Shown: piece by piece, positions 33,162 through 44,605 of the stretch | Layout of the letters: every line of letters begins with the position of its first letter | How positions within the stretch are numbered: position 1 is the stretch's first letter | Origin: Trematomus loennbergii | Lineage: Eukaryota; Chordata; Actinopteri; Perciformes; Nototheniidae | NCBI GenBank assembly: GCA_012861695.1 | Contig: JAAOOA010000264.1 | Location: 12,501-76,500, forward strand | DNA length: 64,000 nucleotides | Reading direction: 5' to 3' | Position numbers and translations under genes: made by a program | The notes under the pieces: generated by a model | The model's input: the letters and a program-made list of their open reading frames with translations, nothing else | Database searches by the model: none | Told to the model about the DNA's origin: nothing

Positions 33162-33235
33162 GTCTGTCTCTCTGCAGTCTCTACGCTCTGTCCTCGCTGT
33201 GTATCAACGTACAGGAGAGGTGGAGCTTTACTGGA

Positions 33236-33252
33236 ATATAATATATTAACAT
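33236..33252 (-). promoter_or_regulatory. Possible TATA region for the signal-peptide exon
   Basis: AATATAATATATTAACA lies about 75-90 bases upstream of the ATG on the minus strand, spacing that would leave a short 5' UTR. Confidence 0.3.
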
Positions 33253-33901
33253 ATCTATACATTTGATCTTCACATCACGCCTCTCTTCTCCCACACAGTG
33301 TTTCCACATGTGAGATGACTGCATACGCCTCAAATGATCCTATGTGGAGGGAAATGATTAAACGTCATTAACGGAAGAACATGTAGACGTAAATGGGCAA
33401 TACCAAATTACTAACTTTTTCACACACATACAGAATAACTAGAATTGGGTTTGACTGCTTCATATTTTTAATCAAGCAACTCAAGAACCAAAAACCCGAG
33501 TGAACAAAGCACTGAAGGCCAACAGCTGTTGTAATGACCTAAACTCTCAGATTGAGTGACAGCACTGATCACACTCTGCATGCTAACAGGCCGTGAGCTA
33601 AGCTAACTACATTAATAACTGGCCTTTGAGATGATGAAACTAAACACATAAATTAAACTGTAGTTGAGCTGAGCTTCATTTCTGAGAAACTGATCATGAA
33701 GACGCTGATGGATTACAGATTACAGAAACCGTTTCCTGTCTCCATGACGACCAGGGCGCCCTATCAGATGAAAACTGTCAGTGTGGGCAACAACTTCTTT
33801 AACCCTCGTGAGGCGTTCAGGGTCTGATGAAGCCTTCAGGTACTTTATAAACTCACACTCATCGGCCTGGCTCATTTTTCTGTATAGAATGTTTTCAATG
33901 A

Positions 33902-33944
<43 letters not shown>

Positions 33945-34034
33945 AGAGGAGTTCAGGTGCACTTGACAATAAATGTGTGGAAATTGTAGATCCTGGTTAT
34001 CTTCACTCTGTCCTCCTCCTAGCTGGGCCTGCTG

Positions 34035-34070
<36 letters not shown>

Positions 34071-34500
34071 GTGGTGTGTGTGTGTGTGTGTGTGTGTGTG
34101 CCCTCCATCTTGAGGAAACCAGTCTTTTATGGCCTGATTGGAAAAAAGGCCTTGAAATGATTCTAGAAGAGAGAGAGGCTTTTGTAGACGATGAAGATTT
34201 GGAAGTTGAGGATCACATTCCTGTAAGCGAAGAGGATGACGAAGAGGATGACGAAGAGGATGAGATGTGGAGGTGAACAAAGTGTGAAGCAACCAGGCCA
34301 ACAGGGACAGCCGTTACTCAGGACATTGAGTTTCAAGTTTAAATGATATAATAAGTACCTCTTGTTTTTGTTATCAGAACAAGGCCTCCACAACAGCTAC
34401 ATCAACTACAACACAGACTTTGAGAATTTAGGCCCAGTTTGAAGGTCTCTCAAAGAAAAAGTGTATAAGTTGGTGTCCAAGTGGAAGACCCAGCAGCAAT
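33253..34500. other. Spacer with CA/TG tracts, no supported gene
   Basis: (CA)n at about 33902-33943 and (TG)n at 34038-34100. A frame ending at 34276 has an acidic tail of D/E repeats (VSEEDDEEDDEEDEMWR) created by a short GATGACGAAGAG repeat; upstream it runs into the TG tract, so I do not call it a gene. Confidence 0.4.
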
Positions 34501-34501
34501 G

Positions 34502-34963
34502 CCAGCCCAGTCTCACAAAACAACGTGTACTAGCTACGTTGGTCCACAGGGCAACACGTAGTATGTTCACAAATAACCCTCTCAAGTCGTGACATGGATA
34601 CAATATGTGTTCCTATTCATTTCTAATGACCGGTGTCCGTGTCACGTGATCGCAAACTTTCCCAGCGTCAGAAAAAAAACCTGACTTATTTTTTGGAAAA
34701 TCCTAAATTGAAGGAGAGTTTGGCGTTAAAATGCTTTTTGATTACATTTCTAGTGAGAAGTGTATATTGTACTTTTAGAATCTGCGTCCAGTGGATGTGT
34801 AGGATCCATAGTTTGATAGATATTACTAAGATTATTTGAGCTCCATGTTTTTTTTTACTAAATATTGTATCCACGCCTCGAGAGGGTTATTAGTGAATAT
34901 GCTACGTTTTGCCCGGTGGACCAACGCAGCTATTACACGTTGTTTTGTGAGACTGGGTTGGCA
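34502..34963. mobile_element. MITE with ~97-bp terminal inverted repeats
   Basis: Left end GCCAGCCCAGTCTCACAAAA and right end (minus) GCCAACCCAGTCTCACAAAA stay paired for about 97 bp, through GCGTTGGTCCACAGGGCAA-like sequence to GGATACAATAT. The 260-bp core has no coding frame. No unambiguous target duplication. Confidence 0.85.
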
Positions 34964-35099
34964 TTGTTGTGGGTGACTCGGGGTCAAATTTGGCCCAATC
35001 AAGATTCATCTTTGACTTCAGACGCCCCGCCCCCTTCTTCCACTGTAACAATACTTTTTTTGCAACATGCACCTGCACTACAAAAGCTCTAAATCTTTC

Positions 35100-36300
35100 C
35101 CAGTATCTGTGTCTAACATCCAGTCAGAGTATGTCTCTCCCCTGAGAGAAGACACTTCAGAAGTAACACTGCAGTGAGATATCAGGTCTTGTTTTTAGAC
35201 AATGCATCATCTTGTTCAGTCAAATCATCTTATTTTGAGTTGTATCTCAGATGAAACACATGTTCTTTTACATATTTATTAGAAAATCACCAACTAACAT
35301 CAGAACACAGAAAACCTTTGAGCATTTGAGGCTTATATTGAAACACAGCACATCCTGATTCTGGTCAAATATAGTTCAACATGAGTTCTCCAGATATTAC
35401 CACGCTCATGTTCACCTGTTCTGTTGGCAGAGGTTTGGACTCATTTCAAGTTATTATTGTTTAACTTGTTTTTGGAGCAGCATTTTTTCCAGTTTGGTCT
35501 CCCATCCCTCTGGCCCCTTTCTCAAAGAATATGTACACTTTGTAGTGCCGAGAGAAGGGAGTCGGAGGCGGTGCAATGAAGGTGCAAATGGGTACTTTAA
35601 TGAGCGACAGAAATAGACATGTTGTCGGGTCGCAGCCCAGGAAGAGAAGAGAAAGCGAAAGGGAGGGCACGCAGTAAGTACACAGTAGGTACCGTCAACA
35701 TTTGTGTCCGTGCGGAACAATACCCCCAACCTGTAGTTCCTTGATTGAATTATGTAACCCAGTGTATTAATAAGTGATCACTACACAAGCCCCCCCAGAA
35801 TTCAACCATGGACACAATTCTCGCGTCCGGGAGGAAGCACCACAGGGGCCGAGGAGGGCGGGGCCGCCGGCGAGGGCCGGGCCATGGAACGGGGCCGCAG
35901 GAGAGGGTAGGGGCCCCAACGAACCGTGAGCCGCGGTTATAGGAGAGGCCAGGCAGGGTCCAGAAGCGCGCCACCCACGGGCCGATGAAGGCATGGGCGA
36001 CGTCCGAAACTGTAGAGTCGAGGCGAGACGGGGTCCAGGAGCACGACACCCACGGGCCGAAGAAGGCATGGGCGACGGCCCAAGTCGCCGTCGAGGAGGT
36101 GAAAAAGCGAGAGGGTCCACACGAGGCCGACCAGACATGGTCGAACCTCCTCTCAGGCACCAGAAAAAAAACTCAAAAGGGTCGTCCTGTCCACGATCAA
36201 AAACAGGTGGGCGAAATTGTGAGAGGATCCACACGAGGCCGACCAGACTTGACCGAACCTCCTCTCCGGCACCACAAAGAAAAATAAGGGGCTAACAGTC
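35100..36300. other. GC-rich repeat-derived region, possible LTR-element relic
   Basis: From 35780 the sequence is strongly GC-rich with two tandem pairs: ~84-bp units sharing CACCCACGGGCCGA and GAAGGCATGGGCGACG, and ~110-bp units sharing ACACGAGGCCGACCAGAC and CGAACCTCCTCTC. Overlapping frames on both strands are by-products of composition. It resembles a retroelement leader, but no LTR pair or gag/pol is visible. Confidence 0.35.
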
Positions 36301-36476
36301 GGATGTCGTTACCCGCTAGCTGCTAGTCGCCAGCTGTCCGTTAGCCGATAGCGAGCGCAGCCGGACATGCAGCCGCATGTCCCGAATAAACCAGGCATCG
36401 TCGTGTATCGGCTCCATGGAAGGCTTGCTGTCCCCCAGTGCCGAAAAGCCGTGGAAATGGCGAGCGTCGTCCGCGG

Positions 36477-36557
<81 letters not shown>

Positions 36558-36560
36558 CTC
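36301..36560. other. CpG-rich patch followed by (CA)n
   Basis: 36301-36478 is CpG-rich like a promoter or first exon but no exon is convincing on either strand. (CA)n occupies 36479-36556. Confidence 0.4.
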
Positions 36561-36860
36561 TGCTCTGATAGGCTGTGTGTTGTGTAGACTCACATCAATG
36601 TTGTAAATCCTCTAAAAAAAGACTTAAGAAAAACCCTTTATTTGTACATTTGTCATATCGTGATTTAATTCAGAAATAATGTTGTTCAGTTGCATTTTAA
36701 AATAAAAACAAATATGGTCTTTATTTATAACTGTGATCCACCAAAGGTAACGGGCACATATGAACCTTAAAGGCTGCTTGTCTGCTTGTAGTTTGGATAA
36801 AGGGAACATCTGGTGAGTGTTTTTACATCCAATTGTTTGGTTGTGTTCATTTACAAACAG

Positions 36861-36967
36861 TAGCTCAGCGGGACTCCAGACCCCCGAACACCGGCTGAGT
36901 AACATCGATATGAACGCCATCCAAGTGAACTCAGATAACCAGGACCACTCTCAGGGGGCTCTAGAAG
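36861..36967 (+). CDS. Weak candidate exon
   Basis: Preceded by TTTACAAACAG and followed by GAAG|GTACAG. The open frame reads SSAGLQTPEHRLSNIDMNAI then QVNSDNQDHSQGALE. No family is recognised and no neighbouring exon was found, so this could be chance. Confidence 0.2.
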
Positions 36968-37285
36968 GTACAGCACCCCCCCACCACTGTAGATACATAT
37001 GTGCAAAGCGTGTGAATATAGAATGATGCAGCACACTGGTATTCTTCACCTGTATATAGCATGACATGTTGAAGCCTATATGATGATTGTGTGTATGTGT
37101 CAGAGTCCTGTGAACAGTGTGTGTTTACTGAGGGACTGATTGAGACATCAGAGAGAGCAGTTAGCATGTTGCTATCTCTCTGTCAGATCTCAGCTGTCAC
37201 CAGGAAGTGATGGGGGGGGGATCAGTCCCTGCTGTCACTCTGTTCTCAGGAGCCAACTCAGTTGTGCAATACTGTCCTTATCACT

Positions 37286-37300
37286 GGTGTGTGTGGTGTG

Positions 37301-37354
<54 letters not shown>

Positions 37355-37369
37355 TGGTGTGTGTGTGTG

Positions 37370-37440
<71 letters not shown>

Positions 37441-37450
37441 AGTGTGTGGT
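37286..37450. repeat. (TG)n microsatellite
   Basis: Long TG run with GG and TT interruptions. Overlapping VCVCV frames are artefacts. Confidence 0.97.
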
Positions 37451-37463
37451 GTGTGTGTCACAC

Positions 37464-38521
37464 TAGTGTTAATTTCGTCAGCTATTTTTTAATTTAGTTT
37501 TAGTCTTAGTCCTGTGTTAAATTTCCTTTTTTTTCGTTTTAGTCATATTTAGTCACCTTCATCCTGTTTTTATTTAGTCAAGTTTTAGTCGACTAAAAGT
37601 CTGAGCATTTTATCTTATTTTAGTCAAAGAAAACTGTTGAGTCTTTTTTAGTCATCAGATTATATAGAACATTTCAGCCAAACCAAAACCAATAATTTGT
37701 CATTTTAGTCAAACTTATTGTCCTTATTTGATGAAAAACACAGGTTGAATGATGAAGAGAGCAGCTTTGCAGAGAGTGGTCAGGTTTGTGGTGTTACCAG
37801 CTGTGTTATGGCCACATTGCTTCCCTTCTGATAAAACAATGCATTCGCTTGTTTTCTCCGCCTCATTGCAGCGAAAATGGGCCCAAATATCACATCGTTT
37901 CTTTCTCCCAAGCAGTGGTGGCTTTAGACTTTTTCGTTGTCAGTCATTTTGACAGACAGGATCGTAACATTTCCGTCATAATGCATTATTACCCGTCGAT
38001 TTATCACTCACTCGCGCTGACGGGGGGGTATTCGGTTAACGCGAGTGCGACCACTGCTCCCAATCCGTGTTGTTGCCATTTTATTTTCTGTTAAATAAGG
38101 TTAGTTAGACCATGAGTTAGACCCGAGTCTTCCTGACAGTTCACAGTGTGCCGCTGCCCGGTGTATTTCAAATGTCCCGCCGCGCGCAGCACAGACACAC
38201 AGCTGCTGCCCAGCCGCAGCACCGGAAATTGAACTGCTGGGAGAAAAACTGACTCTCAGAGATGTAACGTATCTTTGATAATATTTTGTCTCCTCATTTT
38301 TCGTCAACGAAAGTAAAGAGAGATTTTGGCATAGTTTTTATTTAGTATACTACATTTTCGTCTCGTCACTTTTCGTCAACGATATTGCATGATGATTTAG
38401 TTACAGTTATTGTTTACTGCCGTCGGTGGTGCCGTCTCGTCATCGTCTCGTTTTCGTCATGGAAAAAAAGGTCGTTGACGAACATATTTCGTCATAGTTT
38501 TAGTCAACGAAATGAACACTA
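37464..38521. mobile_element. Non-autonomous hAT-type element, 1058 bp
   Basis: Ends are TAGTGTTAATTTCGT and, inverted, TAGTGTTCATTTCGT. The eight bases TGTCACAC directly flank both sides (37456-37463 and 38522-38529), the 8-bp target duplication expected for hAT transposons. Subterminal regions repeat TTTAGTC/GACTAAA and CGTCAACGA motifs. The interior has no transposase frame; the 37749 and 38101 frames are unsupported. Confidence 0.88.
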
Positions 38522-38786
38522 TGTCACACCCAAAGACACACGTGTGTGTTGAAGTGTAATTGTATTACTGTATGTATATCATTAATATGTAACCATTTGA
38601 AATGTATGTTAATGTTGTTTGTATATCATATGATAGTGTACATATTTTGTATTTTTGATGCTTTGGCAGTACCTATTGTTTCTTTTAACTTTCATGCTAA
38701 TAAAGTCCCATTGAATTACAATTAGAAAGAGAAATGAAACAAAGCTATTACTTTACAAATGGTGCATGGTAATCTTCCCCTCCCTC

Positions 38787-39928
38787 TCTCCTGGTGAAGC
38801 ATCGGCAACAGACCAACTCCACAGACATCTGCCTTTTGAACCTGGCTCTCTCCTCTTCGTCCTCACGCTGCCTTTCTACTCTCACTACTCCAGGTCGCTC
38901 AATGGACTCTCGGAGACTTTCTGTGCCGCTTGGCCTCCGGCTCCACAGCACTGGTTTCTTCAGCAGCATCTTCTTCATGGTGGTCATGACGCTTGACCGC
39001 TACATGGTCATCATGCACGCTCACAAGGTGGCACGATATCGCACCCTGAGGTCAGCCGTCGCCCTGAGCGTGTTCGTCTGGACGCTGAGCTTCTGCAGCT
39101 CTCTGTGTCATCTTCACGTCCGATGGGGCGGCTTGTGACGAACCAGAAAGCGATGACTGGAGGCTTTATAACACCTTCACAATGCATGTGTTGGTCTAGT
39201 GATCCCTCTGCTGGTGATCCTTTGCTACTCAAGGATCCTCCCCATGCTGCTGAACATGAGGAGTGCTAAAAAGCACCGTGTGGTCAAGCTGATCCTTTCC
39301 ACTGTGATCGCCTTTTTCTTATTCTGGGCCCCGTATAACCTTTCCCTGTTCTTGTGGTTTCTAAAGTCTAAAGGGTTATTGCCAAAGGAATGCAGCGTAG
39401 CAGCCAGTGTAAAGGCCGCTACACACCCACCTGAGACCAAAGAACGCGTACCGAAGGCGTCCCGACTTTTACGTCAGCTACGTCGCCCGCCACGCCGCCC
39501 GTCTACGAACACACACTTCAGTCGACGAGTGGCAATAACTGTCCTTACCAGCAGGCAGCGGTAGTGTGAACAGCCAATCAGAGTTATAGCTTGGGCCGAC
39601 TTTCGCGGGAGGTGTCGGGAGGTGTGAAAAGGTGCCGTAAAGAGACGACGGTGCGGGACACACCAACCTGAGTAGGGCGCCGGGAATGCCCGACGGCCTC
39701 TGACGGCCTCTGACTCCCAAAATCGGGCTGGTGTGTCCGGGCCTTTAGCCTGTCAATAACAGTGACTGAGTCCTTGGCTTACACTCACTGCTGCCTGAAC
39801 CCCATCATCTACGGCTGCTGAGGAAATGTGTGCCTGGGGTTCTTCTGCCTTCCAACAGAGACTCCTCAGAGAGCTCATACAGGACGAGCTCAGTGTCTCG
39901 GTCCTCTGAAGTCACCTCCATCATGTAA
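38787..39928 (+). pseudogene. Chemokine-receptor-like GPCR pseudogene
   Basis: Pieces of a class-A chemokine receptor in order: TM2 (TDICLLNLALS then LLFVLTLPFYSHYS), TM3 with the DRY motif ([20 protein letters not shown]), TM4 (ALSVFVWTLSFCSSL), TM5 ([17 protein letters not shown]), TM6 ([20 protein letters not shown]), ECSVAAS, TM7 (VTESLAYTHCCLNPIIYG) and a serine-rich tail (SSYRTSSVSRSSEVTSIM) ending TAA. The N-terminus and TM1 are missing, at least two frameshifts occur before TM3, a stop interrupts before TM5, and a 338-bp MITE splits TM6 from TM7. Nearest family is probably the fish CCR/XCR1 group. Confidence 0.88.
39410..39747. mobile_element. MITE inserted in the GPCR pseudogene
   Basis: Starts TAAAGGCCGCTACACACC and ends GGTGTGTCCGGGCCTTTA, imperfect 18-bp inverted termini. 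The receptor reading resumes immediately after it with CTGTCAATAACAGTGACTGA (LSITVTE). The interior is CpG-rich and noncoding. Target duplication not resolved. Confidence 0.82.
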
Positions 39929-40479
39929 AAGGTGTAGGGCAGATTATGTAATGGTTTTATGGACCATGAAGAGTCAACATGTGTTTCAAATTTACATTTT
40001 TGACTGTTTTTAACCAGCAGTGTGACATTTTAATAAACTGCTTGTAAGTTTAAATGGTTTTTTAGTTGCAATGGAATAATTAGGTTCAGCCACTCAGTGT
40101 TAGATGCGTAGCGTATGCTCATCAAGGCGGCTCTGATAGTCATTCTTTTATTATCATATATTTTCAACCCAATCTTTGTCTTGACAGCCTGTACCCATGA
40201 AGTGTGTTCGCTGTGATCAGATTAGGAGCCTGCAAGAAATGCATTCGTGCTGTAGCTGTCACTTTGGAAAACTAATGTTCTTCATAGCATCAAATTGGTT
40301 TTTTGTTTGTTTGTTTGTTTATTTATTTAAAGGCCAGTGCACATAGATCAACATTGCTGTAAACGTGCCAGTGTTAGCCAGCAGGCTAATTTTCAACTGT
40401 TTTCCTTTTGGCAAGATGTTAAAATAACCACAATAAGACTAGAGAAATAAAAACATAATAAAAAGAATACACTCAACAA

Positions 40480-40578
40480 CAGACAACATAGGACCAGACA
40501 ACAACACATAGGACCAGACAACAACACATAGGACCAGACAACAACACACAGGACCAGACAACACACAGGACCAGACAA
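40480..40578. repeat. 20-bp minisatellite, 5 units
   Basis: Units of AGGACCAGACAACAACACAT with a shortened last unit. Confidence 0.93.
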
Positions 40579-40599
40579 ACATGCAAACAGATGAAACAC

Positions 40600-40900
40600 T
40601 ATCATACTATGATACAGTGAAAAGTGTTCACATGTTTGATGCTTAAAAGCCAGTTCTTAAGATAGTGGTTAAATGTATGATAGGAGGTGTTATTCCTTAT
40701 CTGTATTGGTATTGTGTTCCAGAGTGTTGACGCCCTCACAGAGAAACTGTTTACCAAAGGAACTGGCCCTAAGAGGGTCTGCACAGCCCCTCTTAGGGCA
40801 GACCTTGTGGTTCTGCTGTATCAAAGTGCAGAGTGGTGGTGGGGGTGCCTTGCCGTTTATGGGGCGAAGCCTGCGAGCTAGTTCAGGCTCGAGCACTCAT
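40600..40900 (-). mobile_element. LINE ORF2 C-terminal fragment
   Basis: Minus-strand frames include SFSVRASTLWNTIPIQIRNN followed by TSYHTFNHYLKNWLLS, the conserved tail of many teleost non-LTR reverse-transcriptase proteins (SFSVR-LWN-LP-IR...F...LK). An adjoining frame adds KVCPKRGCADPLRASSFGKQ. Frameshifted and truncated. Confidence 0.65.
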
Positions 40901-41334
40901 GCTGCATTCACACATAACGCCCCGTGCCACTCTACAGCCAACCAATCAGAGTGTCCTTAATGTGCCGCTCTATTGAACCTGCTAAGATCTCTCTCTCTGC
41001 ATTGCTTGCTGCTGCTACTCCACGTCGCTGCTCGCTGCCCCCCCACCACCTGTAGGCTCGGGGGGGGGGTAGTTATTTAATCATCACTCATCGTGCTTTG
41101 TATATCTGTGGAGTGATGAGGCCCGAGCCGAAACATTTTAAACGTCTGAAACATGAATAAATAAGAGAGGATTATTTGAGGAACACTTTATTGGTTCGAA
41201 CAGAATCTCTCTTTTCTCTTCATATCAAAACAAAAACACATTTCATCATCGAACAGATTCAACCGCTCCTAATAACGCTCTAAATAAAAATCACTCATTC
41301 ATAAACAACCTTTTTATTGTTCACCTCCTGCTGT

Positions 41335-41790
41335 GAGAACACCTGGTTTACCTGTGAACACTCGGTTTACCTGTGAACACCTGGTTTACCTGTGAACACC
41401 TGGTTTACCTGTGAACACATGGTTTACCTGTGAACACCTGGTTTACCTGTGAACACCTGGTTTACCTGTGAACACATGGTTTACCTGTGAACACCTGGTT
41501 TACCTGTGAACACATGGTTTACCTGTGAACACTTGGACACCTGGTTTACCTGTGAACACCCGGTTTACCTGTGAACACTCGGACACCTGGTTTACCTGTG
41601 AACACCTGGTTTACCTGTGAACACATGGTTTACCTGTGAACACATGGTTTACCTGTGAACACTCGGACACATGGTTTACCTGTGAACACCTGGTTTACCT
41701 GTGAACACTCGGTTTACCTGTGAACACATGGTTTACCTGTGAACACCTGGTTTACCTGTGAACAGATGGTTTACCTGTGAACACCCGGAA
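41335..41790. repeat. 19-bp minisatellite, ~24 units
   Basis: Units of ACACCTGGTTTACCTGTGA with CAT/CTC variants and occasional ACTCGGACAC inserts. On the minus strand each unit contains CAGGTAAAC, a donor-like string. Confidence 0.95.
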
Positions 41791-44150
41791 CACACACTTT
41801 TACCCCCCTCAAAGATCTGTAGTTTATTATTCTATAACTTTGTAACAATTGACAGAAAAAGCAAAAATAAGACAAGAGTTTTGTAATAAAAAAAATCCCT
41901 TTACGAGTTTTTACTCCTAAAATTCACCTTTTGTCAAACAACTTGATAAATGAGTATTTCTCAAAGTAGTGTGATTGGTCAACCGCTTAGAGATGTCCCG
42001 CCCCTTAACCTATCACGTGCAATGTGTTGGAGCGATAGCCAATAGGAGCGCGAGTGTAGTAGTGATGTCCATGTGGTAAATTGTTCAGTATTTTATTCAG
42101 ATTTTTTTTGCATTTTGACTGAATTGTTGTTTTATTTAGAATTATTTGAAAGCATTTAATAATCTACTTTCTTCTTGTCAACAAATCTCAAGAAAAATAG
42201 TCAAAAAATATTTCGTCTCGCTAAATTATAATTTAAAAAACTTGGATTTTATAACATTTTTCTATCAAATCTAACATTTAAATCAACATTTTTTGTTCTC
42301 GTTAATTTTTGAGGTTTTTCTCCTGTTTTGGGATTTTTTTGAAATTCTAATTTGTTGGATTTGTTGACAAAAATAAATAAAAACTAGCTCTAATTAAATG
42401 CACGACTGTTTCTAATTTTGGTCAATTTTTAGGCACTTTCTCCGGGAGTTTTCGTGCTTCACTTTTATGGGAAAATAATCATTTTTAAAGTTAAAACTAA
42501 AAACAGGAATCAATCAAAGAAACATCAAAGCACGGCGTCGCAAAATCCCAAATTTTAAAGCAGAAAATTCAACATGTTTCCTTCAGTTTTTGATTGTTTT
42601 TTCTCTCCAGATCTTCACAGTTTGAATTGAAGCGTTTGCATAATTAAGTATAAAACTAATTGGAGCTTCTTCTTCTGTACAGTTCATGGGATGCTATGGA
42701 AGCTCTTTAGTGCAATAAAACAAAGGATAACATTTAAGAAATTATCAAATTCAATTTTTTGACATTTTTAAGTCAGAATTGTGAGGTTTTTTTTTTAAAT
42801 TATATGTTTTTAATGTTATTTAAGTGAGTTTAACTTTCACTTTGAATCCAAATAATGAGATTATAAGATTATTAAAGTGAAAAAGATTGTTATTAAAAAT
42901 CATAATAAATAAAAATATTTATTATAAGAGGAGCTTTTCAGTCGTTATTAATTAATAATCACAATTATGAGAAAAAGCCAATTAAATTTTTTTTTTTTTT
43001 ATCTTTTTTTATTTTCTTGGCACGAATGAGCTTCCATACTTCGTTTCCAGGTGAAATTGAAGGTTAAAAGAAAAAGAAAAACTATTTATTTACATTTGTT
43101 TTAATCATCTTATTCTCTTATTTACATTGTGTTCGTCTGTGACGAAGGTCTCTACGTCTGTAACGAGGGTCTCTACGTCAGGAACGAGTGGTTTATCGGC
43201 TTTGAAATTCAGGATGTTTTTATAAAAAATTGAGACGATGCAGAGCGAGCGTTTTCACTCAAACCTTAAAAAAAAATCCATTCCTCGACGCATAAAAACA
43301 AAATGGATGCCATAAAATAAAATAATTCAGCCCTTTATATTCTGTCCGTTCAGCAGCGACACCTGTGTTTACATTTCTAACGAGAAGGAGAGAAGCTTCA
43401 GGTGTTTCAGGATTTAATTAAATATGTAACACACAGATAAACAATATGGAGGCAAATGAGTGCCATCGGAGGTTAAATATTTAAATATGGAGCCAAAGAG
43501 GCGAATAATGTTCTGGAAAGAACTGGAAAAGCTTCAGGATTAAAGTCGGGAAATCTAGGAGAAAATATGTGGATTTAAAGGGTTTATTTGTGGCGAAATA
43601 AATTCAAGATATCTAAAGAAAATTTCATTTTTTCCTCGTTAATTCAACACTTAATTCTTAAAAATATTTTACTAATTAAATAATTATTTTTGAAGAATAT
43701 TCAAGTTTTCTTCCAATAAATCAGATTTCTTTCTGAAATTAATATTTATTTTTACTAAATTAAATTTCATGACAATTTCCCCCAAAATTCCGGTAAATCA
43801 AATACATTTTCTTCTTAAATCGTACATTTCATTTTACAAAATGTCATCTTGTTTGCGTCAAATTATAATAATAATAATAATCTTGTAAATTCAGCAATTT
43901 AAATCTCAGAAAATTCATAAATGTTTCTCCTAAAATCTCCACTTTAATGTCTGATTTTCCTCATTTCTCCTCAGAATGTTCCTCCACCTCGCGGCTCCAC
44001 ATCTTATTTATTTCCCCCACAACGCCTTCGATACGTCGCCTCAGTTTCTCTAACGTGAGGGTTTACAGTGAAGCTTCTTTCAGGATTGTTACCAAAACTT
44101 TTCCGTCTTTTGCATCCTCCAAAGATCTGTTTCCTGTCCAACGTCCGATC
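41791..44150. other. AT-rich intergenic DNA, no gene seen
   Basis: Low-GC sequence downstream of XPOT. A GC-richer patch at 41965-42070 holds CACGTG and GCCAATAGGAGCG motifs that could be a promoter fragment, but no exon follows. Confidence 0.45.
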
Positions 44151-44157
44151 ATCGTCA

Positions 44158-44418
44158 CTCGTTATCTCCTCGTTATCTCCTCGTTATCACCTCAATATCT
44201 CCTCGTTATCTCCTCGTTATCTCCTCGTTATCACCTCAATATCTCCTCGTTATCTCCTCGTTATCTCCTCGTTATCACCTCGTTATCTCCTCGTTATCTC
44301 CTCGTTATCTCCTCGTTATCACCTCAATATCTCCTCGTTATCTCCTCGTTATCTCCTCGTTATCACCTCGTTATCTCCTCGTTATCTCCCCGTTATCTCC
44401 TCGTTATCACCTCGTTAT
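44158..44418. repeat. 11-bp TCCTCGTTATC array
   Basis: About 24 units of TCCTCGTTATC with ACCTCAATATC and ACCTCGTTATC variants. The plus-strand frames reading SSLSPRYLLV are artefacts. Confidence 0.95.
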
Positions 44419-44605
44419 CGTCCCTGGTTAATCGTCTCGTTAGTCGTGGACAGCTCGTCTTCGGAGGATTCTTCCGTCCTTCGAGCCACGTTTAAGTGCA
44501 AAAGCAGCTCCTATGCTAAGGTCTTTTATTTTGGTAGTGCGCGGCGCGTTCGACCGCTTCCTGTCTCGAGTCCTTTTTCAAAGAGAACTTCCAGTTTTTT
44601 ATTTC

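Noticed and set aside
33977..34276. Acidic-tailed protein ending EEDDEEDEMWR
   Set aside because: Its N-terminal third is a TG microsatellite and the acidic tail is a short GATGACGAAGAG repeat.
35750..36295. Overlapping 100-155-codon frames on both strands in GC-rich DNA
   Set aside because: Composition effect (few stops in GC-rich sequence) plus tandem duplication; no recognised domain.
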